Assembly: GCA_018267275.1 (NCBI GenBank)
Contig: JAFDYV010000008.1
Span: forward strand, 267,951 to 331,950
Source: Bacteroidota bacterium
GTDB taxonomy: Bacteria; Bacteroidota; Bacteroidia; Cytophagales; Cyclobacteriaceae
Direction of reading: 5' to 3'
DNA length: 64,000 nucleotides
Shown: one piece after another, positions 38,549 through 47,173 of the stretch
Layout of the letters: each line of letters opens with the position of its first letter
Position numbering within the stretch: position 1 is the first letter of the stretch
Notes under the pieces: model-generated
What the model saw: the letters and a program-made list of their open reading frames with translations, nothing else
Database searches by the model: none
What the model was told of the DNA's origin: nothing
Translations under genes and position numbers: made by a program

Positions 38549-38580
38549 TTTGGGTGCGTGTAGTTCAAAACTATTTTTTG
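38549..38580 (+). promoter_or_regulatory. Candidate promoter of the TPR/TonB locus
   Basis: TTTG (38549-38552), 19-bp spacer, then TATTTTTTG (38572-38580), which is the -7 consensus with one extra T. It lies within a longer in-frame ORF beginning at 38478, supporting the downstream start at 38652. Confidence 0.4.
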
Positions 38581-38651
38581 CACGAATGATATTTTTTAAA
38601 CGGGCATCTACAATATCCGATTGCATTTTGTGTTTTCAGAGAAAAGGTCTG

Positions 38652-41600
38652 ATGATTCGATTTTCTTTCGCAGTTGCAATGTTGGCTTTGTCGGGTGGAT
38701 TTTTACAAGCACAGGATTTACTCACACAGCAAAAGCCGGAATGGCTGTTCAAGAAAGGAATTGAACTAATGGACCGCAGTCAATTTGGGGCCGCGCGCGA
38801 GAACTTTGCGGCCTTTATTGCGAGCCAGCCTGCTAATGACCTTCGCACTATTGAAGCAAATTATTATCTCGCTTTTTGTGGTCTCAACCTCTTTCATGCA
38901 GACGCTGAAAAGTTGTTCAGCGATTTTATTGCACAACACCCCACTCACCCCAAGGTCGCTTTGGCCAACTATGATCTTGCAAACTTTTTTTACAACGAAA
39001 AGAACTACAAGAAGGCCGCCACCTATTTTACACAAGTTGATTTTGGCGCACTGAGCGTTGAACAGCAAAATGTTGGTCGCTTTCGTTATGGCTACAGTTT
39101 GTTTAGCCAAAAGTCTTTAAAAGAATCGCTTGACCAGTTCAACTATATCAAGTCGCAAGGAGGTCAGTATGGGGCTGCCGCGAGTTATTACGCAGGCTTT
39201 GTCGAATATGGCCAAGGCGATTTTGACAATGCGCTTACCGATTTGAAACGCGCAGAACAGAGCGAAGCATATGCGAACGTAGTTCCATACTTGATTGCTA
39301 ATGTCTATTATAAACGGAAAAGCTATGATGAACTGCTCGCCTATACCTCATCTTTAAAAACGCCCGAGCAGTTAACCAACGGCAACGAGATCGCCTTACT
39401 TTCCGCAGAAGCATACTACAAGAAGAAAGACTACAAAAATGCCTTGGCCGGATATACACAATACCTAGATGGGAAGGAGCAAGCCGCGGACAAGGGCGTA
39501 TTGCTTAGGGCTGGTTTTTCAGCATTTGTGCAAAGCCAAGATGCAAAGGCCATCAGCTATCTAAAGCAGTCGTTTACCGACAAAGATTCAGTTGGTTATT
39601 ATTCGGCCTACTATCTCGGGTCTTTGTACCTCAAGCAAAATCAAAAGCCCATGGCTCTGTCCAGTTTTGACATTGCCAGAAAGTATTTGTCAGATAAGCA
39701 ATTGGTAGAAGAAGCCACATTTATGTACGCCAAGGTTTCGTATGACATGGGCAGGCCAGACCAGGCTATATCGGAGTTTGAAAGGTTATTGAAAGGCTTT
39801 CCGAACAGCAGCCACATCACTGAGGTAAAGGAGTTGCTTTCGCAAGCTTATGTAAACGCCAACAACTTTAACAAAGCAATCGAGTACATCGAGTCACTGC
39901 CCACCCGTAGCGTAAACGTGGAACGTGCTTATCAAAAAGCCACCTTGCTAAAGGGCTTAGATTTGTTCAATAAGGAAGACTACCTGCAAGCTTCAGAATT
40001 TTTTGAACGCTCTTTGAAATACTCCGTTGACACTGATTATGTGGCAGAGGCTAGCTTTTGGAATGGTGAGGCGCTATCGATAAATAAAAAATACAACGAA
40101 GCATCGGCCGCCTATTTGCGCGTAATAGAACTCAAAGACTTACACAACCCGGACTTGTTGATGAAAACGCGGTACGGCCTTGGCTATTGTTTTTACAATC
40201 TTCAACAGTACGACAAGGCACTTTTCAATTTCCGCGAGTTCGTAAACAAATCCCCAAAAGGCCAACCTAACCTGGCAGATGGCACCATTCGCTTGGCAGA
40301 TTGTTATTATGTTTCAAAGTTATATGTAGAGGCGCTAGCAAATTACAAAAAAGCCATTGCCTTAAATTCTTCTGATAATGACTACGCACATTTGCAGGCG
40401 GGCGTTTTACTAGGTATTCAACGGCAATATGCTGAGGCCATCAACGAATTAAACTATGTAATTAGAACTTATCCACTTTCTAGTTTAATGGATGAGGCTT
40501 ATTTTCAAAAGGCGCAGTTAGAGTTTGAGCAGGGCAAATATGCAGAAGCTGTCGAGGACTACTCTAAGCTGATTGCCGCTTATCCCGCATCTAAGTTTGC
40601 GCCATACGCCTACACCCGCAGGGCAGCTTCTCACTTTAATTTGAAGGACTACAATAAGACATCTGACGATTACATCAGCGCAATTAAGAATTACCCCAAC
40701 CATCCTGCAGCAAAAGATGTGTTACTACAATTGCAGGAATCTTTGGACCTGGCGGGCCGCTCGGCTGAGTTTGACCAATACCTTGGTTTAATCAAAAAAT
40801 ATAGCCCGGATGCAAAGGGGATAGAGTCAGTTGAATTTGAAACAGCTAAGAACCTTTACTTCAATGAAGATTACGCCAAAGCAATCGCGCAGTTAGCCAG
40901 TTATATCAATGCCTATCCCCAAAGCCCGCGGTTGGCCGATGCCAAGTACTACCAAGCTGAATCGTACTATCGCACAAAAGAGTTGACCAAGGCGCTTGCT
41001 ATCTATACCGATCTGGCTGGCGATCCAACATTTGCGTTTGCCAATAGGGTAGTGGGGCGCATGGCGGAAATTGAATTTAAGACGGGCAAATACGCCCAAG
41101 CTATCCCGCATTTTGAAAAACTTGCTCGCCTGGCGTCCAATAAGAAAGAGCAGTACAATGCATGGAATGGTTTGATGGAGAGTCATTATTTTTTAGCGCA
41201 GTACGACTCGTCAAAGAAGTATGCAGAAACAATTTTGGAAAAAGGAAGTGTGAATGCCGGTGCTTCTAACAAGGCATCGTTGTTCTTGGGCAAAGTAGCA
41301 AAAGCCAAAGGCGATTTTGAAACTGCTAAAGATGAATTTTTGAACACTGTAAACGCTGCCCAAGATGAATATGGTGCCGAAGCAAAATATGAGTTGGCAG
41401 ATATTTTTTACCAGACCAAAGATTACAAGCAGTGCTACGCCACGCTGGTAAGTTTAAATACCGATTTTGCCTCCTACACAGATTGGGTTGGTAAATCGTA
41501 CTTATTACTGGCCGACAATTATTTGGCGCAGGGCGATTCGTTCAATGCACGGGCAGCGTTAAAATCCTTGATTAGCAATTTTCCCAAAGAGGATGTAAAG

Positions 41601-41693
41601 ACGCAAGCGCGCGAAAGATTGAAGAAAATTGATGCAGCTGAGTTGAAGAAGACTGAATCCATTAAAGCAGATACCGTTGAGAATGAAAGATAA
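38652..41693 (+). CDS. Large periplasmic TPR protein of the TonB locus
   Basis: A 1013-aa exported protein. The signal peptide (MIRFSFAVAMLALSGGFLQAQ) ends at about residue 21 and fixes the start at 38652; the longer ORF from 38478 would bury it. The whole mature part is tetratricopeptide repeats of 33 to 36 residues (examples: ANYDLANFFYNEKNYKKAAT, ADGTIRLADCYYVSKLYVEA, DEAYFQKAQLEFEQGKYAEA, AKYYQAESYYRTKELTKALA), perhaps 20 or more units. Such proteins act as protein-binding scaffolds. It heads the run with the barrel, SPOR, ExbB, ExbD and TonB genes, so it may organise the envelope part of a TonB-driven complex. Confidence 0.9.
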   Translation: MIRFSFAVAMLALSGGFLQAQDLLTQQKPEWLFKKGIELMDRSQFGAARENFAAFIASQPANDLRTIEANYYLAFCGLNLFHADAEKLFSDFIAQHPTHPKVALANYDLANFFYNEKNYKKAATYFTQVDFGALSVEQQNVGRFRYGYSLFSQKSLKESLDQFNYIKSQGGQYGAAASYYAGFVEYGQGDFDNALTDLKRAEQSEAYANVVPYLIANVYYKRKSYDELLAYTSSLKTPEQLTNGNEIALLSAEAYYKKKDYKNALAGYTQYLDGKEQAADKGVLLRAGFSAFVQSQDAKAISYLKQSFTDKDSVGYYSAYYLGSLYLKQNQKPMALSSFDIARKYLSDKQLVEEATFMYAKVSYDMGRPDQAISEFERLLKGFPNSSHITEVKELLSQAYVNANNFNKAIEYIESLPTRSVNVERAYQKATLLKGLDLFNKEDYLQASEFFERSLKYSVDTDYVAEASFWNGEALSINKKYNEASAAYLRVIELKDLHNPDLLMKTRYGLGYCFYNLQQYDKALFNFREFVNKSPKGQPNLADGTIRLADCYYVSKLYVEALANYKKAIALNSSDNDYAHLQAGVLLGIQRQYAEAINELNYVIRTYPLSSLMDEAYFQKAQLEFEQGKYAEAVEDYSKLIAAYPASKFAPYAYTRRAASHFNLKDYNKTSDDYISAIKNYPNHPAAKDVLLQLQESLDLAGRSAEFDQYLGLIKKYSPDAKGIESVEFETAKNLYFNEDYAKAIAQLASYINAYPQSPRLADAKYYQAESYYRTKELTKALAIYTDLAGDPTFAFANRVVGRMAEIEFKTGKYAQAIPHFEKLARLASNKKEQYNAWNGLMESHYFLAQYDSSKKYAETILEKGSVNAGASNKASLFLGKVAKAKGDFETAKDEFLNTVNAAQDEYGAEAKYELADIFYQTKDYKQCYATLVSLNTDFASYTDWVGKSYLLLADNYLAQGDSFNARAALKSLISNFPKEDVKTQARERLKKIDAAELKKTESIKADTVENER

Positions 41694-41739
41694 TTTAGTA
41701 CATGGTCAATTGTCGATAGCTCGATTGTCATTGGTTGCA

Positions 41740-43398
41740 ATGGATTATCGACTATTGACTGTTGTGATGTTATTATTCGTGAACGCGCTGGCAAACGCCC
41801 AAGATCAAGGCGAAATCCAAAAGGTTGAGTATGAGATCATAAAGGATCGTGAGATAAAACTGCCCCAAGCGAGCCGTAATTTTGAAAAGGTGCCACCGCG
41901 GGCTGCCGAGCCCATTAAGCCTGAGATCGTTTATAATTTCAAAAACTTGTCGTTCACTACACCAGACTACAACCCGTCCATTCGCCCGATGAAACTGAAA
42001 ACCGAGGCTATCGGCAAAACGTATGGTAACTACATCAGCGCAGGTTACGGAAATTTTGCTTCGCCTTACGTGGAGGGTTATGCTACCAACAAGCGCGACA
42101 AGAACAAGTTTTACGGAATAAAGTTGTTTCATAGAAGTTTTGGCAGCGGTCCGGTGGGAGAGGGCAACTCGGCCAGTAGCAATACAGAGGTTAAACTATT
42201 TGGAAAAGTGATGACCTCTAAAATTGCGGCAGGTGGATTCCTGCAGCTTGATCATCGTGCCGCTAAATTCTACGGAACGGTGCCTAATGGTTTTGTCGGT
42301 GATGGTGCTCCTCAAACCTATTCAGTTGTTAGCCTTGGTACCGATGTGGCCAATGCCAATAAAGGTGATTTCAATTATGGTTTAAAAGGCGGCTTTAGCT
42401 ATTTGAGAGACGGCTTTTCCGCTACCGAGAATGAAGTGAGCCTTAACTTTACAAGTGGTTACCGCATAGATGATGAAAAATCGATTAACATTGATGCTGA
42501 TTATTTTTTGATGAATCGTAAAACGGAGACGCTGGCATCAAATGCTCGCCACGTATTCAAGATCAGACCATCTTACCGTTTTTCACCTGTTGAGAACTTG
42601 TCGCTTTCGGTAGGCTTCAACACTGCTTTTGAAAACGATACGTTGGGTACAGAAAAATCATTTAGGTTTTATCCCAACGTGCATGCCACTTATGAGTTAT
42701 CGGATGGCGTGCAGGTATTTGGCGCGTTGACAGGCGACATTGACCGTGTTTCGTTGCATACGCTTTCGAGAGAAAATATATGGCTCAATCAGAACGTTGG
42801 ATTGAATAATACCAACCGAACCATTGAAATACTTGGCGGATTGAAGGGGAAGCTATCGGGAAAGGTTGCCTATCAGGCCGGGTTGTCGATCGCCAACTTA
42901 AAGAACTTGTATTTCTACCAGAACAACCTCGCTACTCCGAGCAAATTTGATGTAGTATTTGACGAGGGCAATGTGAAACGAACAAACCTGTTTGCTGAAC
43001 TAGGCTTTGCACATGCACAAAATGTGAGGCTAACACTCCGCGGAGATTATTTCGGTTACTCAACCGATAAAGTAGCTGAGGCTTTTCATCGCCCGACATA
43101 TCGGCTGAGTTTCAATTCAACGTTTAATATCTACAACAAATTGGTTTTGGATGTTGATATGCTCGGGCAAGGCGGCATGAAGGGCTTGGCCGCAGAAATT
43201 ACGCTGACTTCTGGCACTCGAAGAACTGTTGACATACCAGGCGCCTTTGACCTCAACGCGAAGGCTACTTATTTGGTGTCAAATCAGTTTTCTGTGTTTG
43301 CATCATTTAACAATATTTTGAACAACAATTACCAAATGTATTTGTACTACCCAGTGCGTGGTTTTCAGGCGATGGTAGGGGCGAGTTTTAGCTTCTAG
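41740..43398 (+). CDS. Outer-membrane beta-barrel protein of the TonB locus
   Basis: Predicted outer-membrane barrel, 552 aa from the ATG at 41740 (MDYRLLTVVMLLFVNALANAQ, a good signal peptide). Other in-frame starts at 41677 and 41683 overlap the TPR gene and extend through a repeat-like spacer. After about 60 residues the protein alternates amphipathic strands, with GNYISAGYGNFASPYVEGY, AGGFLQLDHRAAKFYG, LSLSVGFNTAFENDTLG and LRGDYFGYSTDKVAEAF, and ends in VGASFSF with the C-terminal Phe typical of barrels. A plug domain and classic TonB box are not obvious, so calling it a TonB-dependent receptor would be too strong. The closest neighbours imply TonB-type energy coupling. Confidence 0.8.
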   Translation: MDYRLLTVVMLLFVNALANAQDQGEIQKVEYEIIKDREIKLPQASRNFEKVPPRAAEPIKPEIVYNFKNLSFTTPDYNPSIRPMKLKTEAIGKTYGNYISAGYGNFASPYVEGYATNKRDKNKFYGIKLFHRSFGSGPVGEGNSASSNTEVKLFGKVMTSKIAAGGFLQLDHRAAKFYGTVPNGFVGDGAPQTYSVVSLGTDVANANKGDFNYGLKGGFSYLRDGFSATENEVSLNFTSGYRIDDEKSINIDADYFLMNRKTETLASNARHVFKIRPSYRFSPVENLSLSVGFNTAFENDTLGTEKSFRFYPNVHATYELSDGVQVFGALTGDIDRVSLHTLSRENIWLNQNVGLNNTNRTIEILGGLKGKLSGKVAYQAGLSIANLKNLYFYQNNLATPSKFDVVFDEGNVKRTNLFAELGFAHAQNVRLTLRGDYFGYSTDKVAEAFHRPTYRLSFNSTFNIYNKLVLDVDMLGQGGMKGLAAEITLTSGTRRTVDIPGAFDLNAKATYLVSNQFSVFASFNNILNNNYQMYLYYPVRGFQAMVGASFSF

Positions 43399-43458
43399 GT
43401 AGGTAATTTCGTAGAAAATGCGTTATTTGTAAGTTAATTTAGAGTTAACTCCAAACCT

Positions 43459-44184
43459 ATGGCCTTTAAAGAACAAGACGACACTAACAAAGACAAGCAA
43501 AACGAAGATAGCTTCGGCTTGCCAGATCTCGACTATAAACCTTTAGATCAGCTCGAAGAAAAAACAGAACAGGTTATTTCTTCATTAGAAACAGAATCAG
43601 GTTCATCAGAGGAAACAGAGCAATCGTCTTTAACCGAAACAATAGAAAAAGAAGAGGTAAGGACAACCTACGTTCCTCAAGAAGAACCAAAGTCAAAAGC
43701 ACCAGCTATCATCGGCATTATTATAGCTGTCGTAATTGTACTCACGGCCTTCCTCATCTACCAATATGTCATAAAGCCGAGTTCAGACAAGGCGAAAAAA
43801 GAGCAGCTGGCAAAAGCAGAGAAAGATAGATTGGCAAGAGAAGAAGCCGAACGCTTGCGGAAAGAAGAAGAGGAGCGTAAAAGGCGCGAAGCGGAAGAGG
43901 CCGCAGCGAAAGCAAAGCCTGCCGAAGGCGCCATCGAGTCATTGACTGCACCCACAGGGCGCTACTACGTGGTGGTGGCCAGTGCAGTAGACGCAGATTT
44001 GGTAATGGACTATGCGAAGAAGTTGAGTGCGAAGGGTGTGGGCAGCAAGATTATTCCACCTTTTGGTAAATCAAAATTCAGTCGCATCACGATATCTGAC
44101 CATGATTCGTTTGCCGCGGGTCAGGTTGCAGCCGATGCAGCAAAGGCTGAGTATGGCAATGCCGTATGGGTGATTAAGTATTGA
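43459..44184 (+). CDS. SPOR-domain membrane protein
   Basis: A 241-residue bitopic membrane protein. An acidic cytosolic head (1-73) leads to one transmembrane helix (about 77-97, AIIGIIIAVVIVLTAFLIYQY). A Lys/Glu/Arg/Ala coiled coil follows (about 105-150), then a C-terminal SPOR domain (about 167-241, RYYVVVASAVDADLVMDYAK to YGNAVWVIKY). SPOR domains bind denuded septal peptidoglycan. Placement between the barrel and exbB suggests it tethers this complex to the cell wall or division site. It is 60 bp downstream of the barrel gene. Confidence 0.9.
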   Translation: MAFKEQDDTNKDKQNEDSFGLPDLDYKPLDQLEEKTEQVISSLETESGSSEETEQSSLTETIEKEEVRTTYVPQEEPKSKAPAIIGIIIAVVIVLTAFLIYQYVIKPSSDKAKKEQLAKAEKDRLAREEAERLRKEEEERKRREAEEAAAKAKPAEGAIESLTAPTGRYYVVVASAVDADLVMDYAKKLSAKGVGSKIIPPFGKSKFSRITISDHDSFAAGQVAADAAKAEYGNAVWVIKY

Positions 44185-44292
44185 TTTGCGGTCGCAACGA
44201 CACCGCATAATCGCCAAATTTTTGACCACGCATAGAATTTAAGCAAAAGTCTAGCGTTGAGTTTTAGTGAAGCTATTTTTTAAACTGTCTCT

Positions 44293-44955
44293 ATGATAAT
44301 TGCTCAAATTGTTAACACACCGCCTGTTACCGAAACATCTATTTCCGTTTGGGATTTAGCCATGGCCGGGGGGCCGCTCATGATCCCGATCGTTCTTTCA
44401 TCGCTGGTGGCCATTTACATTTTTGTTGAGCGCGTGCTCACTATCAACAAAGCAAATGAAAGCCCCGATGCGTTTATGGGCAAAATCAAAGAGCTGGTGT
44501 TGAAAGGCGATATCAACAGCGCAAAAATGGTTTGTACCCAGCACGATACACCGGTGGCCCGGATGATCGAGAAGGGAGTATCGCGCATTGGTAGCCCGTT
44601 AAAAAACATAGAGGCATCCATTGAAAATGTGGCCAAGATTGAGTTATTCAAATTAGAAAAAAATCTTTCGGTACTGGCAACTGTAGCGGGCGCAGCGCCT
44701 ATGATGGGTTTCTTGGGCACGGTAATCGGCATGGTGCAGGCATTTATTTCCATCGCACAAGAAGAAGGGTCGGTTAGTCCAAAACTTTTGGCTGATGGAA
44801 TTTATACTGCGATGATCACTACGGTAGCCGGGTTGATTGTTGGTATCATTGCTTACCTGGGTTACAACTATTTGGTAACGCGCGTTTCCAAGGTGGTACA
44901 CAAGATGGAGTATTCCGCCATTGAATTCATTGACTTATTGCAAGAACCTCGGTAA
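44293..44955 (+). CDS. exbB: ExbB/TolQ/MotA-family proton channel
   Basis: Energy-transducing inner-membrane protein, 220 aa with three helices: about 24-46 (AGGPLMIPIVLSSLVAIYIF), about 116-138 (LSVLATVAGAAPMMGFLGTVIGM) and about 166-188 (AMITTVAGLIVGIIAYLGYNY). The conserved TolQ/ExbB core is evident in LATVAGAAPMMGFLGTVIGMV and LLADGIYTAMITTVAGLIVGI. It is followed 35 bp later by exbD and then tonB. In this family the proton-motive force is passed through ExbB and ExbD to TonB. The nearby barrel or TPR protein is the likely beneficiary. Confidence 0.95.
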   Translation: MIIAQIVNTPPVTETSISVWDLAMAGGPLMIPIVLSSLVAIYIFVERVLTINKANESPDAFMGKIKELVLKGDINSAKMVCTQHDTPVARMIEKGVSRIGSPLKNIEASIENVAKIELFKLEKNLSVLATVAGAAPMMGFLGTVIGMVQAFISIAQEEGSVSPKLLADGIYTAMITTVAGLIVGIIAYLGYNYLVTRVSKVVHKMEYSAIEFIDLLQEPR

Positions 44956-44990
44956 ACTTTCGAAATAACTTATAACACCAAAATTCGAAA

Positions 44991-45380
44991 ATGAATTTAC
45001 AATCGAGAAATAAGATAGATGCAGCCTTCAGCATGGCTTCCATGACGGATTTGATTTTCTTGTTACTGATATTTTTTATGCTCACGTCTTCATTTGTTAC
45101 GCCCTCCGGTTTGCCCGTGAATTTGCCCACCAGCAAGCCAAGTTCCATTGAAGTGCAGAAAGTATCCATCACGGTAACGAAAGATTTACAGTTTTTTGTC
45201 AATGATAAACGCGTTACAAAATCAACTTTGGAAGGTGAACTAAAAGGGAAATTAGGTGGCCCAAAAGGCGTGGTGGTTTTACACATAGATGAAAGCGTGC
45301 CCACACGCGAAATGGTTTTTGTAGCTGGCATTGCCAACTCTTTAGGCGCAAAGGTTTCTATTGCTACCAAACCCAAATGA
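44991..45380 (+). CDS. exbD: ExbD/TolR-family biopolymer transport protein
   Basis: A 129-aa bitopic protein. The membrane helix (about 18-36) carries the essential protonatable acid at D20 (SMASMTDLIFLLLIFFMLTS). A periplasmic domain follows with the usual LPTSKPSSIEVQKVSITVTK and the TolR-like end (REMVFVAGIANSLGAKVSIATK). It starts 35 bp after exbB and its stop lies 3 bp before the tonB start, so the three genes are one transcript. Confidence 0.94.
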   Translation: MNLQSRNKIDAAFSMASMTDLIFLLLIFFMLTSSFVTPSGLPVNLPTSKPSSIEVQKVSITVTKDLQFFVNDKRVTKSTLEGELKGKLGGPKGVVVLHIDESVPTREMVFVAGIANSLGAKVSIATKPK

Positions 45381-45383
45381 TCC

Positions 45384-46229
45384 ATGGCAGCGAGTGAAAA
45401 GAAAAACAAACGCATTGCAGCTGTAACCTCCATTGGTATTCACAGTGCACTGTTGATTTTGTTTTTGTTTTTAATGGCCTGGCGGCAACCCAATCCTCCC
45501 GATAAATACAAGTTACCCGGTGTTGAAATCAATTTGGGATTTGTAGATGAGGGCAGTGGCGAGGTGCAACCCAACGAACAGCCCGGTACTGAAAACCCCG
45601 TGCCGGAAGAACAGACCGAGCAAACAATCCCACAGCCGGAAGAAAAGGTGGAGGAGCAACAGCCAGAAGAACAAGTGGTGTCTAAGGAAGAGAGCCATGT
45701 TGTTGTAAAAGAACAAAAGAAAGAACCCGTTAAAGAGAAGCCGATAGAAAAGCCCGTTGACTCCAAGCCAAAAGAGACCAAGCCAATAGAGGAGAAAAAG
45801 ACTGAGCCAACGAAACCTGCTGAAAGCAAGCAGGGCAAAAATGTTCCGAGCCAGGGTGATGACAAAGGCAAGACGGGCGACAAAGGAAACCCCGATGGCA
45901 AGCCAGATGCAAAGGCGTTGTATCCCGAGCCTGGTGGTGGAGGTGGAGGAGATGGTGCCAAGCTAGAAATGGACGGATGGGTATGGGCAACCCAACCGGA
46001 AAAACCGACTAACTTACCTGATAACGAACCTGGAATAGTTGAGTTTGAAATTGAGTGCGATGCAAACGGAGATATTTTCAGGATTGTACCAAAGAAAAAA
46101 GGCTTAAGCCCGACTGCCGAGAACCTACTCAAATTGGCGATTCAAAAAGGCTCTCTTTTAAGGAAGTCAAATACTCCCGCGCCACCGCGTTCCAAGGGAA
46201 CGGTTGTCTTTGTTTTAAAGACACAATAG
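45384..46229 (+). CDS. tonB: TonB-like energy transducer
   Basis: A 281-residue periplasm-spanning protein that carries ExbBD energy to the outer membrane. It has a short basic N-terminus (SEKKNKRI), one helix (about 15-33, TSIGIHSALLILFLFLMAW) and a long Pro/Glu/Lys-rich rod (about 50-180, e.g. EEQTEQTIPQPEEKVEEQQP). A glycine cluster (PGGGGGGDGAKL) separates the rod from a C-terminal domain (about 208-281, PGIVEFEIECDANGDIFRIV to GTVVFVLKTQ) with the TonB/TolA-like strand-helix-strand pattern. The C-terminal match is weaker than in true TonB, so a TolA-like role remains possible. A 230-residue antisense frame over the rod is compositional. Confidence 0.88.
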   Translation: MAASEKKNKRIAAVTSIGIHSALLILFLFLMAWRQPNPPDKYKLPGVEINLGFVDEGSGEVQPNEQPGTENPVPEEQTEQTIPQPEEKVEEQQPEEQVVSKEESHVVVKEQKKEPVKEKPIEKPVDSKPKETKPIEEKKTEPTKPAESKQGKNVPSQGDDKGKTGDKGNPDGKPDAKALYPEPGGGGGGDGAKLEMDGWVWATQPEKPTNLPDNEPGIVEFEIECDANGDIFRIVPKKKGLSPTAENLLKLAIQKGSLLRKSNTPAPPRSKGTVVFVLKTQ

Positions 46230-46391
46230 CAACCAAAGGTTCGCTCTTTGATTTAAGTTTGATTAATCGACATTGACTAGGCATGTCTTGAGTTACCAAC
46301 CTTAAGAAAGAAAGACTGGACTTCCGTCTTGATTTTGGCGTGGGTGACAGGTCAGAAAGTTTTTACTTCAGTACCATTGAAGCTTTTTGAA

Positions 46392-47168
46392 CTAATTTGT
46401 TTTGTAGAGACCTTCAGCAATCTTCTCAGGTATAAACTTAGGCACAAAATAGGTCAGCTGCACCGAGAACCAGTTCGTGAATCCGGGTAAGACCTCTGCC
46501 TTTCCCTTTAACATCCCATTTACAGCAATCGAGGCAACCGCTTCTGGCGCCATGCTAAACTTTTCAGCCCGTTCTTTCATCGCTTCCATTCCGGCACGGT
46601 CAATGAAGTTGGTAGTTGTGGCACCCGGGCTAACACATGTCACTGATATGTTTGAGTCCTTTAGCTCTCTCCTTAACCCGCGTGTAAACAACACCACAAA
46701 TGCCTTCGATGCTGCGTAAGTTGCCAACGTTGGCACAGCTTGGTAGGCTGCGGTGCTGGCGATATTCATGATGTATGCCTTGGGTTGCTTTTTCAACTCG
46801 GGCAACATGGCGTGGCACATGTTCACCACCGCGTTCATATTCAATTGCATCATGTTGTTGAGCTGATCGGCAGGTGTTGCGTCAACTCTTCCCCAAAGTC
46901 CATAACCTGCGTTATTCACTAGCGTATCTACAGCATAAGACTTAGTGTGCAGCCATTCCACCACCGTTTGGGTTGCCAATGGGTTACTCAAATCAACCGA
47001 CAAGTAGTCTGCTTTGATAGCGAATTCTTTCTCCAGTTCACTGCAGATGGTCTTGAGTTTATCAGTCGACCGCGCAACGAGTAGGAGGTTGTTCTTTCTT
47101 TTTGCCAATTCGCGGGCAATACACAATCCAATGCCACCACTGGCACCTGTAATCAAGGCAAACTTCAT
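46392..47168 (-). CDS. Short-chain dehydrogenase/reductase (DltE/3-ketosphinganine-reductase type)
   Basis: NAD(P)-dependent oxidoreductase, 258 aa. The Rossmann cofactor motif is TGASGGIG (7-14), then NNAG (85-88) and the catalytic set S138 (MNIASTA), Y151 and K155 (TYAASKAFVV). The basic VARSTDKL after strand 2 favours NADPH. The C-terminus (NWFSVQLTYFVPKFIPEKIAEGLYK) resembles membrane-associated members such as 3-ketodihydrosphingosine reductases and the YqjQ/DltE group. It is 5 bp downstream of the phytanoyl-CoA-dioxygenase-family gene in one transcript. That neighbourhood favours a lipid substrate, which remains inference. Confidence 0.9.
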   Translation of the reverse strand: MKFALITGASGGIGLCIARELAKRKNNLLLVARSTDKLKTICSELEKEFAIKADYLSVDLSNPLATQTVVEWLHTKSYAVDTLVNNAGYGLWGRVDATPADQLNNMMQLNMNAVVNMCHAMLPELKKQPKAYIMNIASTAAYQAVPTLATYAASKAFVVLFTRGLRRELKDSNISVTCVSPGATTTNFIDRAGMEAMKERAEKFSMAPEAVASIAVNGMLKGKAEVLPGFTNWFSVQLTYFVPKFIPEKIAEGLYKTN

Positions 47169-47173
47169 AAAGG

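Noticed and set aside
45440..46132. 230-aa antisense frame over tonB
   Set aside because: It mirrors the Pro/Glu/Lys-rich rod of TonB and is rich in Ser/Pro/Gly with no recognisable domain.
46230..46391. Bidirectional terminator between tonB and the dehydrogenase
   Set aside because: Only short imperfect stems (about 5 bp near 46366-46382) and a five-T run on one side; too weak to list as a feature.
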